Positions 34,910-44,442 are shown, numbered from the stretch's first letter. The stretch: 64,000 nt of DNA from Planomonospora sp. ID67723 (GCF_015711605.1 NZ_JABTEZ010000001.1:772001-836000), one strand, 5' to 3'. Numbers and translations: made by a program. The notes: a model not told the origin generated them from the letters alone.

Positions 34910-35104
34910 CCCTCCCTGCGAGGCGGTCGGCCGCAGGCATCAGTTGGATAACTTTGCCCGGCAGCCCCCCGCTCCCGAGTCGGGAACGACCCGGCTGAGC
35001 TGGGGTTCCATGCCCCATCGGCGCGGACACGGGACACTTTCCCTGATGCTCACAAAGATGTTGTGTGGCATTTGGCATAAGACACGACACTCAGCCCCCA
35101 TCAT

Positions 35105-35755
35105 GTGCTCATGCCCGCTTTTGTCACCCTGTCCGGGCGCTCCGTGCGCCTGGAACCGCTCAGCCTCGCGGCCGTCGACGACCTCGTCGCCGCGGCGGGT
35201 GAAGACCGTACGACGTACACCTTCACCCGCGTTCCCCATGGCCGGGAGGAGATGGTCTCCTACGTGGAGGCCGCTCTGGCTGAGCAGGCGGAGGGCCGCG
35301 CGTTGCCCTTCGCCATCCGGTGGCTGCACACCGACCGCATCGTCGGTGCCACCCGTCTCATGAACCTGGAGTACTGGCAGGGCCCCATGCCCTGGCCTCC
35401 GGGTGCGCGTGGAGCGGTGGGCGAGGTCCCGTCCGTGGCGGACATCGGTTACACCTGGCTGGCCGCATCGGCCCAGGGCACGGGTGTCAACCGGGAGAGC
35501 AAGTTCCTGATGCTCTCGCTCGCCTTCGAGACCTGGCAGGTCCACCGCATCACCCTGAAGGCAGACGTACGGAACGTACGCTCCCGGGTCGCCATCGAGG
35601 CCCTCGGCGCACACCTGGACGGTGTGCGACGGGCGGAGAGCCGAGGCGCCGACGACACGGTCCGAGATACCGCGTTCTACTCGATCCTGAGTTCCGAATG
35701 GCCGCTCGTGCGAGAACGCCTGCACGCGCGGCTCGGGCTGGTCGAGGCCGCGTAG
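35105..35755 (+). CDS. RimJ/RimL-type GNAT N-acetyltransferase
   Basis: 216 residues starting at GTG 35105, with ATG 35111 as an alternative. The family signatures are VTLSGRSVRLEPL at the N-terminus, YTWLAASAQGTGVNRESKFLML (the acetyl-CoA loop, here with QGTGVN) and HRITLKADVRNVRSRVAIEALGAHLDGV. RimL-like enzymes acetylate N-termini of ribosomal or other proteins, or small amines. A strong terminator follows at 35791. Confidence 0.88.
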   Translation: MLMPAFVTLSGRSVRLEPLSLAAVDDLVAAAGEDRTTYTFTRVPHGREEMVSYVEAALAEQAEGRALPFAIRWLHTDRIVGATRLMNLEYWQGPMPWPPGARGAVGEVPSVADIGYTWLAASAQGTGVNRESKFLMLSLAFETWQVHRITLKADVRNVRSRVAIEALGAHLDGVRRAESRGADDTVRDTAFYSILSSEWPLVRERLHARLGLVEAA

Positions 35756-35790
35756 AACGCCCCCCGTAACTTCACGTCTTCATGGAGCAT

Positions 35791-35825
35791 AAGGCCCACC
35801 CGTTTTCTTTCCGGGTGGGCCTTTG
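35791..35825 (+). terminator. Rho-independent-type terminator
   Basis: AAGGCCCACCCG (35791-35802) pairs exactly with CGGGTGGGCCTT (35812-35823) around a nine-base loop, followed by a short T-run. It ends the GNAT transcript. Confidence 0.9.
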
Positions 35826-36051
35826 TTCATCCCTCGGTCACACATTCGCGGCTGTCCCCACAGCCATCCGGCCGGTCACGACCGCCCCCGTACGGGGCCA
35901 TGTCCGACATGTCAGAGCATCCCGAACAGAGCTCAACGCCTGATTGACGACCGATCAATGCTCCGGCCCGCGGCAACGCTCGCCTATGGAGCGAGCAATC
36001 AAGGATCTATCATTCCGTCGTAAACCTTCCCGTTAGTGCGGAGATTCGGAA

Positions 36052-39048
36052 ATGGCTGTTCAGGGCGGGGAAGCCGGACTGCGCTTCGCGATACTCGGCC
36101 CTGTCCAGGCCTGGCGTGACGGTGCCGAGCTGGATCTGGGCACCCCGCTGCAACGCTCCATTCTGGCGATGCTGCTCCTGCGCGAGGGCCGGGCGGTGAC
36201 TCCGACCGAGATGATCGACGCGGTCTGGGGGGAGGGGGCCCCACCGCGGGCGCTGGGCGCGCTGCGCACATACGTCTCCCGGCTGCGAGCCGTACTCGAA
36301 CCAGGGCGTTCCCCCCGCACCCGGCCGGAGCTGCTCACCTCCGTGGGCCGGGGCTACGCGCTCCGCATCCCCGGCACCGCCCTCGACCTGGCCCTCTTCG
36401 AGAGCAGGATGCAGGAGGCGGAGAAGGCCCGGCGGGCGGGAGACCTCGCCGCGGCCGCCGAGAGCATGCGCGCGGGGCTGGCGCTGTGCACCGGTGAGCC
36501 TCTCGCCGGGGCCGTCGGCCCCTACGCCGAGCACCAGCGCGACCGGCTGATCGAACGCCGGATGAGCGTGCTGGAGAGCCTCATGGACCTCGACCTCGAG
36601 CTGGGGCGGCACGCCGACGTCGTCTCCGAACTGATCGCGCTGACCGCCGACCACCCGCTCCGCGAGCGGCTGCACGCCCAGCTCATGCTCGCCTACTACC
36701 GGTGCGGGCGGCAGGGGGACGCGCTGGCGGTCTTCGCCGACACCCGCCGTGTGCTCGCCGACGAACTGGGCGTCGACCCCGGCCCCGACCTGGCCGCCCT
36801 GCATCGGCGCATCCTCGCCGCCGACCCCGACCTCGCCGGCCCGGTACGGCTCGCGCCCCCCTCCCCGGCCGGGGAGACCCCGCTCCCCGCGCCGGAGACG
36901 CACGAGCTGCCGCGTCCGGCGCAGCTCCCGGCGGCGGTCGGCGACTTCACCGGCCGCGGGCAGATCATCACCCGGCTGCGCACCCTGCTCTCCACCCAGA
37001 CCGGCGCCGAGGGCGTGCCGGTGGCCGCCATCTCCGGGATCGGCGGCGTCGGCAAGACGGCCCTGGCGGTGCACGTCGCGCACGCCATGCAGGACCTGTT
37101 CCCCGACGGGCAGCTCTACGCCGACCTGCGCGGCTACGGCGAGGAGCCGACCGCGCCGGAGTCGGCGCTGGCGGCGTTCCTGCGCGGGCTGGGCCTGCCC
37201 GCCGACGTCATCCCCGACGGGCTGGCCGAACGATCGGCGCTGTTCCGCTCGCTCCTGGCCGACCGGCGGATGCTGGTCCTGCTCGACAACGCCCGTGACG
37301 CCGTACAGGTCGCCCACCTGCTGCCCGGCTCGGCCGGGTGCGCCGCGATCGTGACCAGCCGCCACAAGATGGCCGATCTGGCCTCGGCCCGCCTGTTCGA
37401 CCTGGACGTGATGGAACCGGACGAGGCACTGGCCCTGTTCGGCGCGGTCGCCGGGGCCGAGCGGGTCTCGGCCGAGCGGGCCGCCGCCATGGATGTGGTC
37501 GCCGCCTGCGGCTTCCTGCCGCTGGCCGTGCGGATCGTGGCGGCCAGGCTGGCGGCCCGGCCCACCTGGACGGTCGCCTCGCTGGTTCCGCGCCTGGCCG
37601 ACGAACGCCGCCGCCTGGACGAGATGCGGGTGGGCAACCTCGCTGTGGAGGCGACCTTCGCCCTGGGGTACGGCCAGCTGGAGGAGGCCCAGGGCCGGGC
37701 GTTCCGGCTGCTGTCCCTGCCGGGCGGGCCCGACATATCCGTTTCCGCCGCCGCGGCCGTGCTGGACCTGAGTCCGACGGAGACCGAGGACATCCTGGAG
37801 TCCCTGGTGGACGCCAGCCTGCTGGAGGCCCCCGCCGCCGGACGATACCGCTTCCACGACCTGCTCAAGCTCTTCGCCCGCCGTACCGCCGAGCGCGGTC
37901 CGGACGCAGAGGCGGGCGCCCCGGCGCTGCGCCGGCTGCTCGACTTCTACCTGGCCTCCGCCCAGGCCGCGCACCGGCTCGCCTACGAGGGGAGCGTGGT
38001 CGCCGACCGGTTCGCGGTCTCCGGCCCCGGCCGGGCGTTCTCCTCCGCGGACGAGGCCGTGACCTGGCTCTCCGTCGAGGCCGACGCCCTGTTCGCCGCG
38101 ATCTCCCAGGCGGCGGGCGCCGCGACCGCCGACAGCGCGCTGCTGCCCGCGGCCGACCTGCTGCTGGCCATGGAGCCCCTGCTGGAGTCGGGCAGCCACG
38201 GCCGCGAGTTCGATCTGCGCATCCGCGAGGTGCTGGCCGCCGCCCGGCGACTGGAGGCGGCCTCCGCCGAGCTCCGCTGCCGCTACGTGCTCGGCAGGCT
38301 GCTGTTCGGCGCGAACCGGTTGACCGAGGCGGAGGAGGAGTTCCGGGCCTCGCTGGAGCTGTCGGCCGGGGGCGACCCGATCGTCGCCGGCGAGACGATG
38401 AACGCGCTGGCCGTCGTGGTCGGCCGGCAGCGCCGCCACGTCGAGGCGCTGGCCTGGTTCGACTCGGCTCGCAAGGCGTTCAGGGAGATCGGCGCGCAGG
38501 GCGGCGAGGCCCTGACGCTCAGCTACTCCGCCCGCGACCACCTGTTCCTCGGCCAGCCCGAGGAGGCGATCTCCGCCGCCGAGCAGGGCCTGGCGATCTT
38601 CAGTGAGATCGGTTCCAGCGCGGGCACCGCGCGGGCCCGCTACCACCTGGGCATGGTGCTGTCGCGGGTCGGGCGCCTGAACGAGGCGGTCCACCATCAC
38701 GCCGAGTGCCTGGCCTTCTTCCGGGCCGGGAACCAGCGGGTCTGGGAGCAGCGGGTCTGCTCGCGGCTGGCCGAGACGTTCATCGCGGCGGGCCGGTTCG
38801 GCGACGCCGTGCGCCACGCGGAACAGGCCCTGGCCGTGAGCCGCGAGATCGGCCATCCGTACGGCGAGGCGCAGGCCCTGTGGGTGCTAGGCCGGGCGCT
38901 CGCCGGGCAGGGCAGCACCGGACGCAGCCGGGACTGCCTGCGGCGCGCCCACGACCTCTTCACCCGCCTCGGCGCTCCCGAGGCCGAAGACCTGCGCGCG
39001 CTCCTCGACCGGGACCAGGTCGGCGACGGCTCCGAGCCCGTCGTATAG
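36052..39048 (+). CDS. AfsR/SARP-family regulator with NB-ARC and TPR domains
   Basis: 998 residues. The N-terminal OmpR-like winged helix (about 10-105; LRFAILGPVQAWRDGAELDLG) and the bacterial activation domain (about 112-260) define SARP regulators. An NB-ARC ATPase follows (P-loop GIGGVGKTA with Lys335; LVLLDNARDAVQV; the TSRHKMADLA sensor). A C-terminal TPR array covers about 690-990. SARPs activate secondary-metabolite genes. No biosynthetic cluster directly adjoins this one; the RiPP operon (23-31 kb) and the Ole-like cluster are the nearest. ATG 36052 follows CGGAG. Confidence 0.94.
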   Translation: MAVQGGEAGLRFAILGPVQAWRDGAELDLGTPLQRSILAMLLLREGRAVTPTEMIDAVWGEGAPPRALGALRTYVSRLRAVLEPGRSPRTRPELLTSVGRGYALRIPGTALDLALFESRMQEAEKARRAGDLAAAAESMRAGLALCTGEPLAGAVGPYAEHQRDRLIERRMSVLESLMDLDLELGRHADVVSELIALTADHPLRERLHAQLMLAYYRCGRQGDALAVFADTRRVLADELGVDPGPDLAALHRRILAADPDLAGPVRLAPPSPAGETPLPAPETHELPRPAQLPAAVGDFTGRGQIITRLRTLLSTQTGAEGVPVAAISGIGGVGKTALAVHVAHAMQDLFPDGQLYADLRGYGEEPTAPESALAAFLRGLGLPADVIPDGLAERSALFRSLLADRRMLVLLDNARDAVQVAHLLPGSAGCAAIVTSRHKMADLASARLFDLDVMEPDEALALFGAVAGAERVSAERAAAMDVVAACGFLPLAVRIVAARLAARPTWTVASLVPRLADERRRLDEMRVGNLAVEATFALGYGQLEEAQGRAFRLLSLPGGPDISVSAAAAVLDLSPTETEDILESLVDASLLEAPAAGRYRFHDLLKLFARRTAERGPDAEAGAPALRRLLDFYLASAQAAHRLAYEGSVVADRFAVSGPGRAFSSADEAVTWLSVEADALFAAISQAAGAATADSALLPAADLLLAMEPLLESGSHGREFDLRIREVLAAARRLEAASAELRCRYVLGRLLFGANRLTEAEEEFRASLELSAGGDPIVAGETMNALAVVVGRQRRHVEALAWFDSARKAFREIGAQGGEALTLSYSARDHLFLGQPEEAISAAEQGLAIFSEIGSSAGTARARYHLGMVLSRVGRLNEAVHHHAECLAFFRAGNQRVWEQRVCSRLAETFIAAGRFGDAVRHAEQALAVSREIGHPYGEAQALWVLGRALAGQGSTGRSRDCLRRAHDLFTRLGAPEAEDLRALLDRDQVGDGSEPVV

Positions 39049-39494
39049 GTCGTCGTCGAGACGCGTCATCCACACATGGTTGATCAACAGGATCCTCTCG
39101 GCTGTGTCGACGGCGACGCTGCGCGTCGCGGCTCGGGGGGCTGGTAACCGGCTCCCCGCCCCCGTCACGTCCTCGCTCGTTCCTCGCTGCGGGCGTTCCT
39201 CCGTCGGTTCACCGGCGTCTCCGAGCGATGAGGGCGTTCCCGGGACGGTTCACACCACCCTCCGACGGGCTGGGACTGAGGTCCGGCCGAGCGTCGTGGC
39301 CACCGCTCGGTGCGTAGGGGGCCCGGGTTCAACCGGTGCACCTCGCGCTGGCTAGCCGCCTCATGTCGACGATCGGCCGAACCTCTGGCACGGAGCCCTT
39401 CACCCCCCGGGTCCGTGCCGCGGTCAGAGCATCTCCCGGATCGTTCAACGTCCGATCAACAATCGATCGCGGGATATCCACAGCCTGTGGAGAG
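39049..39494. other. Intergenic region after the SARP gene
   Basis: The 446 bases separate convergent genes. No credible gene is seen. It holds a small stem-loop (GCGACGC at 39113 with GCGTCGC at 39123), a chance tRNA-like T-arm near 39325 (rejected) and, at the right end, repeated TGTGGA motifs (listed separately). Confidence 0.5.
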
Positions 39495-39518
39495 TCACCC
39501 TGTGGATATGTGGAAAAA
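39474..39518. promoter_or_regulatory. Cluster of DnaA-box-like motifs
   Basis: ATATCCACAG (39474-39483) and CTGTGGATAT (39500-39509) form a perfect inverted repeat. The 9-mers TGTGGAGAG (39486), TGTGGATAT (39501) and TGTGGAAAA (39510) resemble the DnaA box TGTGGATAA; the second matches 8 of 9 bases. The cluster overlaps the 3-prime end of the methyltransferase gene. Confidence 0.3.
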
Positions 39519-40937
39519 CCCTTCGGCGATCAAGGTGCGGAGGCTCTCAGGAGCCTTGCTCAGCAGGTCACCGGGGTCGTCCCCGGTCAGGTCGGCGATC
39601 GCGGAGAGCAGGGGGGCCAGTGGATAGTCGCCGTCGCAGACGCCCGCGAGGGCCGCCTCGACCGTCCCCACCCGGGCTGCCCGGCCCAGTCCCCTGGTCT
39701 GCCTGAGCATGATCGTGGTGGGATCCTCGGCTCCGGGCGAGCCGATCCGCTCCTCCACCACGCCGCGGGCCAGCCTCAGACGGGCCGCCAGCAACTCGGC
39801 GTCGGTCATCCGGTGCGCCCTGCCGATCGAGCCGAGCACCTCGTCCACGTACCCGCCCACCGGCAGCTCCACCCGCCCGCCGTACTCCTCCACCCGGACG
39901 ACCGGGTCGAGGCTGCCGGAGTCGTGCAGGGTGATCCAGCCGAAGCCCACCCCGGTGACGTTCTCCGCCTCGAACCAGCCGAGCCAGTCGTCGTACAGCT
40001 CGCGGTATCGGGGGGTGCCCTGCTCGGCGGCGTCGCGCAGCCACAGCTCGACGTATTCCGCCGGGTCCTGGACGTCCCTCTGCACCGCCCAGCCGTCCCG
40101 GCCGGTCTCGGTCAGCCAGCCGCCGACCCGATCACGCCAGTCCTCCCCCTCGATGTGCAGCCAGTTGGCCAGGAGCTGACAAGTGCCGCCCGGATTGAGC
40201 AGGCCAGGCGCCTGCCGTACGAGATCGCGGCAGAAGTCGTCGCCCCGCAGACCGGACTCGCGGTAGGTGAACCGGCCGCGAGGGGAGATCACGAACGGAG
40301 GGTTGGAGACGATCAGGTCGAACCGCTCGCCCTCGACCGGCTCGAAGAGCGAGCCCACGCGGGCGTCCACCCCCTCGACTCCGGAGAGCGCCCAACTCAG
40401 CCGGGCCAGCTCCAGGGCACGGGGGTTGACGTCGGTGGCGACGATCTCCTCGGCCCGGTCGACCAGGTGCAGCACCTGCACCCCGCAGCCGGTGCCCAGG
40501 TCGAGGACGCGCTGCACCGGCCGGCGGGACACGAGCTGGGCGAGGTTGGCCGAGGCGCCGCCCGCGCCGACCACGTGATCGGCCCGGAGCGTCGGGTCGC
40601 CCGGCCTGACCTTCCGGTCGGAGACGACGTAGCCGCCGGTCTCCCAGGGCTGCAGGTGGACCGCGGCGACGATCCGGTCGCCGTTGGCGGTCAGCAGCCC
40701 CGCGGCGGCCAGCTCGGCCACCGGCAGGCCCGGCGGCGGTTCCACCGGGATGCCGAGCCACCACAACCGGATCAGCGTGCCGAGCGGATCACCGTCGCGG
40801 GTGGCGCGCAGGGCCGGAACGAGTTCTTCCCGGGACAACGCCGTGGCGGCGACGTCGCCGAGGCGCTCGCGTACGCCGTCGATGGTGTAACCGGTCTCGA
40901 GCAACAGGTCGCGGAGCCGGTCCAGCGGGTCTTTCAC
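39495..40937 (-). CDS. Class I SAM-dependent methyltransferase (HemK/RsmC-like, DUF7059/DUF7782 type)
   Basis: 480 residues from GTG 40937; the frame is open to 40970, but the conserved start MKDPLDRLRDLLLETGYTIDGVRERLG fits better. A helical N-terminal domain (about 1-140) precedes the Rossmann methyltransferase: RVLDLGTGCGVQVLHL is motif I, IVATDVNPRALELA motif II, and DLIVSNPPFVISP is the NPPF motif of N-methylating enzymes acting on Gln, Ade or Gua. The C-terminal 180 residues are specific to the actinobacterial family. The target is unknown. Confidence 0.87.
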   Translation of the reverse strand: MKDPLDRLRDLLLETGYTIDGVRERLGDVAATALSREELVPALRATRDGDPLGTLIRLWWLGIPVEPPPGLPVAELAAAGLLTANGDRIVAAVHLQPWETGGYVVSDRKVRPGDPTLRADHVVGAGGASANLAQLVSRRPVQRVLDLGTGCGVQVLHLVDRAEEIVATDVNPRALELARLSWALSGVEGVDARVGSLFEPVEGERFDLIVSNPPFVISPRGRFTYRESGLRGDDFCRDLVRQAPGLLNPGGTCQLLANWLHIEGEDWRDRVGGWLTETGRDGWAVQRDVQDPAEYVELWLRDAAEQGTPRYRELYDDWLGWFEAENVTGVGFGWITLHDSGSLDPVVRVEEYGGRVELPVGGYVDEVLGSIGRAHRMTDAELLAARLRLARGVVEERIGSPGAEDPTTIMLRQTRGLGRAARVGTVEAALAGVCDGDYPLAPLLSAIADLTGDDPGDLLSKAPESLRTLIAEGFFHISTG

Positions 40938-41076
40938 CGTTCCATCTTCACATGATCCAGGACCGAACACCCATAGTGATCAGACTGTTACCGATCGACG
41001 TAAGCGATCCGCAAGCGGGCCGCAAGCAGTCCACGGTAATCCTTGAGGGCCGCCGCACTCGGCTCTAAGGAACATC

Positions 41077-41388
41077 ATGCTGCTCCCCTGTCTCGCCTGC
41101 GAATCCCGTTTCCGCCCCGACGAATACTTCCGCGCCTGCCACGACTACCACCGGGGCATGGACCTGGTCGCCTGGACCTGCCCCCGCTGCGGGAACCGCG
41201 ACGAGCTGCGGGTGCTCCCCGGCGAACTCGGGTTCGGCTATCCCCAGCGGGGCAGGTTCGCCGTCAGCGACCGGCTGCGCGTGCCCGGGCTGCGCCGCAA
41301 CCGGCAGGACCTGCGGTTGGACATCTCGCTGGACGAGAAGGTGTGGCACGTGCCCACCAGACTGCGCCAGTTCGCGGGGGCGCACTGA
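41077..41388 (+). CDS. Small CpXC-type zinc-ribbon protein
   Basis: 103 residues with two CxxC knuckles, CLAC (about 5-8) and CPRC (about 35-38), in the order seen in zinc ribbons and CpXC proteins. The rest is Arg-rich and beta-like. It could bind nucleic acid or protein; no partner is indicated. Confidence 0.7.
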   Translation: MLLPCLACESRFRPDEYFRACHDYHRGMDLVAWTCPRCGNRDELRVLPGELGFGYPQRGRFAVSDRLRVPGLRRNRQDLRLDISLDEKVWHVPTRLRQFAGAH

Positions 41389-41476
41389 GCCGTGCCGGGG
41401 CCGGCAGGTTCAGGTCCGGCCCAGTGGGACCCGCCGAACCCCACCGGGGCGGCCGGAGGGTCCGCCCGGCCCGATG

Positions 41477-42073
41477 TCAGCCGGGGTGCCGCCGCAGGCT
41501 CTGCCAGGCGGCCTCGCAGAGCCCGGAGATCTCCTCCGGAGTGGGCTGGTGCGCCCCGGCGAACCACAGGCGGCACATCTCCGTGGCCGGGCCGAGCCAG
41601 AGCACGTAGCACATCGTGGGGTGGACGGGCTGGAGCAGGCCGGCCTTCATGTGCGGCCGCCACCAGTCGGAGACCTGCCGGAAGAACGCCCGGCGCGACT
41701 CGGAGACCTCGGTCCCTCCCGGCTCGTCCCGCTTGGGCGGGCGCTCGCTGATCAGCAGGTGCGCCCGCTCACGGTGCTCGCCGCACCAGGCCATGTGCAG
41801 GGCGACGATGGCCTCGATGCCCTCACGCGCACCCTCGTGGCGGCGCAGTTCGGCGAGGAAGGCGTCCTGGTACATCTGCAGCGTCTCGGCGTAGAGCACG
41901 CCGAAGACGTGTTCTTTGCTCGCGAAGTGGTGGTAGAAGCTGCCGACGCTGACCCCGCTCTCGTCACGGAGGCTGGCGAGGGTGGTCGCCGACACGCCGT
42001 CCTGACTGAATCGACGCAGGGCTCCGTCGACGATCCGGCTCCGGCCGTCGCGTCCGTTCTTGGCACTCTTCAC
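41477..42073 (-). CDS. TetR-family transcriptional regulator
   Basis: 198 residues starting at GTG 42073. The N-terminal helix-turn-helix is SRIVDGALRRFSQDGVSATTLASLRDESGVSVGSFYHHFASKEHVF, with the typical GSFYHHF recognition turn. The effector domain is Trp/His-rich. No operon partner is evident; the next gene upstream is a GNAT in the same direction. Confidence 0.92.
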   Translation of the reverse strand: MKSAKNGRDGRSRIVDGALRRFSQDGVSATTLASLRDESGVSVGSFYHHFASKEHVFGVLYAETLQMYQDAFLAELRRHEGAREGIEAIVALHMAWCGEHRERAHLLISERPPKRDEPGGTEVSESRRAFFRQVSDWWRPHMKAGLLQPVHPTMCYVLWLGPATEMCRLWFAGAHQPTPEEISGLCEAAWQSLRRHPG

Positions 42074-42125
42074 GAGGTCAATGGTGGAGCACCAGAACCT
42101 TGTTCCGCAAATATCGTCGCGCGGA

Positions 42126-42698
42126 TCAGGCCAGGCCGATCTTAGTGGAAACCTCCACGTTCCCGGAAGAGGCCTTCATGACGGCCTCCGGCCACTCCCT
42201 GCGGATCATGTTCAGCACCTTGCGGTTGCCGCCGAGCACGTCCATGCCCAGGGTCCGCGCCCCGCCCGCCACCGCCCGCCGGACCAGCCTGCGGACCAGC
42301 CGGGAGCCGAGCCCGCGCCCCTGCCAGTCGTCGGCCACCACGACGGCGATCTCCACGGCGACGCCCTCCGCACCGGGCGGCCCGCCCGTCACGCCTCCGG
42401 CCCCGCCGCCCGGCCCGTCGCCCCGGAAGCTCATCGCGTGTCCGACCACGGTGTCACCGCACACCGCCAGCAGGGCGTCGTGCCGGTCGTCCACCGCGAG
42501 CAGGGCGCGCACCATGCTCGCGGCCGGACGGCCGACGCCGGTGAAGAACCGCAGGGTCTGGGTCTGCACGGACAGCCCTTCGAGAAAGCTGCGGATCCGC
42601 TCCTCGTCGTCCATCCGCGCGGGCCGGATCTCGACACCGTCCCCCGGCAGCACCCGCACCGGATCGCGGCGGGGTCGCACCATCTGAGTTCGAAACAT
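42126..42698 (-). CDS. GNAT family N-acetyltransferase
   Basis: About 190 residues from ATG 42698; a TTG at 42734 would add 12 codons. The acetyl-CoA motif is VVADDWQGRGLGSRLVRRLVRRA, preceded by strand VAVEIAVVVADD. A Gly-rich insertion (GDGPGGGAGGVTGGPPG) lies inside the domain. The N-terminal part (FLEGLSVQTQTLRFFTG) is common in GNAT domains fused to acyl-CoA synthetases. It diverges from the HxlR gene, sharing a 66-base promoter region. Confidence 0.85.
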   Translation of the reverse strand: MFRTQMVRPRRDPVRVLPGDGVEIRPARMDDEERIRSFLEGLSVQTQTLRFFTGVGRPAASMVRALLAVDDRHDALLAVCGDTVVGHAMSFRGDGPGGGAGGVTGGPPGAEGVAVEIAVVVADDWQGRGLGSRLVRRLVRRAVAGGARTLGMDVLGGNRKVLNMIRREWPEAVMKASSGNVEVSTKIGLA

Positions 42699-42724
42699 GG
42701 ACTCAGACTCGCGCAGGACGGCTG

Positions 42725-42741
42725 AGTCTGTCAACTAGACT
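42725..42741. promoter_or_regulatory. Palindrome in the GNAT/HxlR divergent promoter
   Basis: AGTCT-N7-AGACT (42725-42741). An overlapping second inverted repeat is formed by ACTCAG (42701-42706) and CTGAGT (42722-42727). It is suited to the dimeric winged-helix HxlR product encoded next door, suggesting autoregulation and control of the GNAT. Confidence 0.4.
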
Positions 42742-42764
42742 TAGATGGCGTTGGAGGTGACGGC

Positions 42765-43292
42765 GTGGCCACTTACGATGCGCACATGGGTCAGGTAAGT
42801 CTCGGCAACATGCCCTTCCGGGTGGACAACTGCTCGATCGAACGCACGCTGGGCATCGTGGGCGAGAAATGGACGTTCCTGGTGCTGCGCGAGGCGTTCA
42901 GCGGAGTACGCCGCTTCGCCGACATGCAGGCCGCCACCGGGGCGCCCCGGCAGGTGCTGAGCGCCCGGCTCACCCGGCTGGTGGAGGAAGGCCTGCTCCG
43001 CAAGGTCCCCTACCGCGAGCCCGGCCAGCGCCAGCGGGACGAATACCGGCTGACCCAGATGGGGCTGGACCTCTATCCGATCATGGTCGCCCTGATGCAC
43101 TGGGGTGACCGGTACCTGTCCGACCCCGACGGCCCGCCTCTGCTCCTCACCCATCGCGGCTGCGGCGCCCCGGTCGAGCAGCGCTTCCGGTGCGCCGACG
43201 GCCACGAGATCGCCGGCCCGCACGAGGTCACACCCGTTCCCGGACCCGGCACACCACTCGGTGCACCGCGTGCGGGCGGCACCGGAGACTGA
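42765..43292 (+). CDS. HxlR-family winged-helix regulator
   Basis: 175 residues. GTG 42765 is chosen because GGAGGTGA lies seven bases upstream. The HxlR signature is CSIERTLGIVGEKWTFLVLREAFSGVRRFADMQ, then RQVLSARLTRLVEEGLL and YRLTQMGLDLYPIMVALMHWGD. A Cys-containing tail (HRGCGAPVEQRFRCADGHEI) may bind metal or sense redox state. It probably controls the divergent GNAT gene. Confidence 0.92.
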   Translation: MATYDAHMGQVSLGNMPFRVDNCSIERTLGIVGEKWTFLVLREAFSGVRRFADMQAATGAPRQVLSARLTRLVEEGLLRKVPYREPGQRQRDEYRLTQMGLDLYPIMVALMHWGDRYLSDPDGPPLLLTHRGCGAPVEQRFRCADGHEIAGPHEVTPVPGPGTPLGAPRAGGTGD

Positions 43293-43355
43293 ACGGCCGG
43301 CCCCGGCGGCGCGGGAGGACGAGCGGCGGGGCCGCAGACGCGGGAAGGCGAGCGG

Positions 43356-44093
43356 TCAGCCCGGCAGCGCCCGCAGGCAGCGCCGGAAGCCGAGCGCCGT
43401 GACCAGGGCCGCCCCGCCCAGCAGCACCGCGACCGCGGAGGTCCGGACGATCAAGTACATCTCCGTGGTCAGCGTGGTCAGCAACCACAGGCTCAGCCCG
43501 GCGTTGAGCAGCTGCGCGCACCCCCACAGGACGGAGTGCCGGAAGAAGAAGCGGCGCATCAGCGGATGCTCGTTCAGGTGGTCGGGAAGCGGGACCAGGT
43601 CGGCAGCCACGCGCTGGATCAGCGGGCGCCGGAGCGAGGCGGTCAGCAGGAAGGCCATGCTCGCGCAGAACACGCCCAGGCACTCGGGGAGGAAGAAGAA
43701 CATCGGGTTCTTGTTGAGAACGGCCAGCGCCACGCGCACCGTGATGGCCCCGGCCGCCAGCAGCATCATGCCCGGAGCCGCCCGCCGCCGCACCAGCCGC
43801 CACGCCACTCCGCCGTAGACCCAGGCCACGGCCACGGCGAGCGCGCCGTACAGGCCGGTGAACACCATCGCGGCGTAGAACACCGCAGCCGGGAGGATCA
43901 TCGCCTCCAGCACCCGGGGAGCGGCGTGCCTGAACATCGCCGCCGGCGAGAGCAACGCGATCGGGGCTTCCGTCGCGGACGGTGCGGTGCGGGCCCCGGC
44001 GGGCGGAACGGAGTTCCCGGAGAACGCCGGAGCGGAAGTCCCGGAAGGCGGCAGGTACGCCGAAGTTCCGGAGTGCGACTGGAGCAAAGTCAT
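43356..44093 (-). CDS. VC0807-like integral membrane protein
   Basis: About 245 residues from ATG 44093; the longer frame to 44336 is low-complexity and looks non-coding. Six or so hydrophobic segments. The stretch RRPLIQRVAADLVPLPDHLNEHPLMRRFFFRHSVLWGCAQLL is characteristic of the VC0807/septation-protein-like family. The function is unknown; transport or isoprenoid-like roles cannot be judged. Confidence 0.7.
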   Translation of the reverse strand: MTLLQSHSGTSAYLPPSGTSAPAFSGNSVPPAGARTAPSATEAPIALLSPAAMFRHAAPRVLEAMILPAAVFYAAMVFTGLYGALAVAVAWVYGGVAWRLVRRRAAPGMMLLAAGAITVRVALAVLNKNPMFFFLPECLGVFCASMAFLLTASLRRPLIQRVAADLVPLPDHLNEHPLMRRFFFRHSVLWGCAQLLNAGLSLWLLTTLTTEMYLIVRTSAVAVLLGGAALVTALGFRRCLRALPG

Positions 44094-44442
44094 GAGGTGG
44101 CGGCTCCGGGGCTCGGGGACAAACCCCACCGACCGTACGGGATGTCCGAAGTGTCCGGGAGAGTTTCCAACAGATTCAACGGCAGGGCTACCGCGTCCAT
44201 TCGGCGGCACGACCGTCATCCTTAGTGCTTTCTCGTGTTCCGAGAGTATGCGGGCCGGGCCCCGGCCGTACTCGGTTCCGGCAGGCCGGGCCGGGGAGGG
44301 CGGGAAGCCGTCCCGCCCGGGAAGGGCGATGGTCACGACTCCGACGATCGCGGCGTCCTCCGGGCCTCACCACGTCGAAAGACCCGCTCGGCGGAGACGG
44401 CCGGGGAACGGGGCGGTCGGTGCGGTGCCTACCCTTGGTGGC

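Noticed and set aside
39290-39360. tRNA-like T-arm (GGGTTCAACC) after the SARP gene
   Set aside because: No matching acceptor, D or anticodon arms upstream; only a 4-bp stem.
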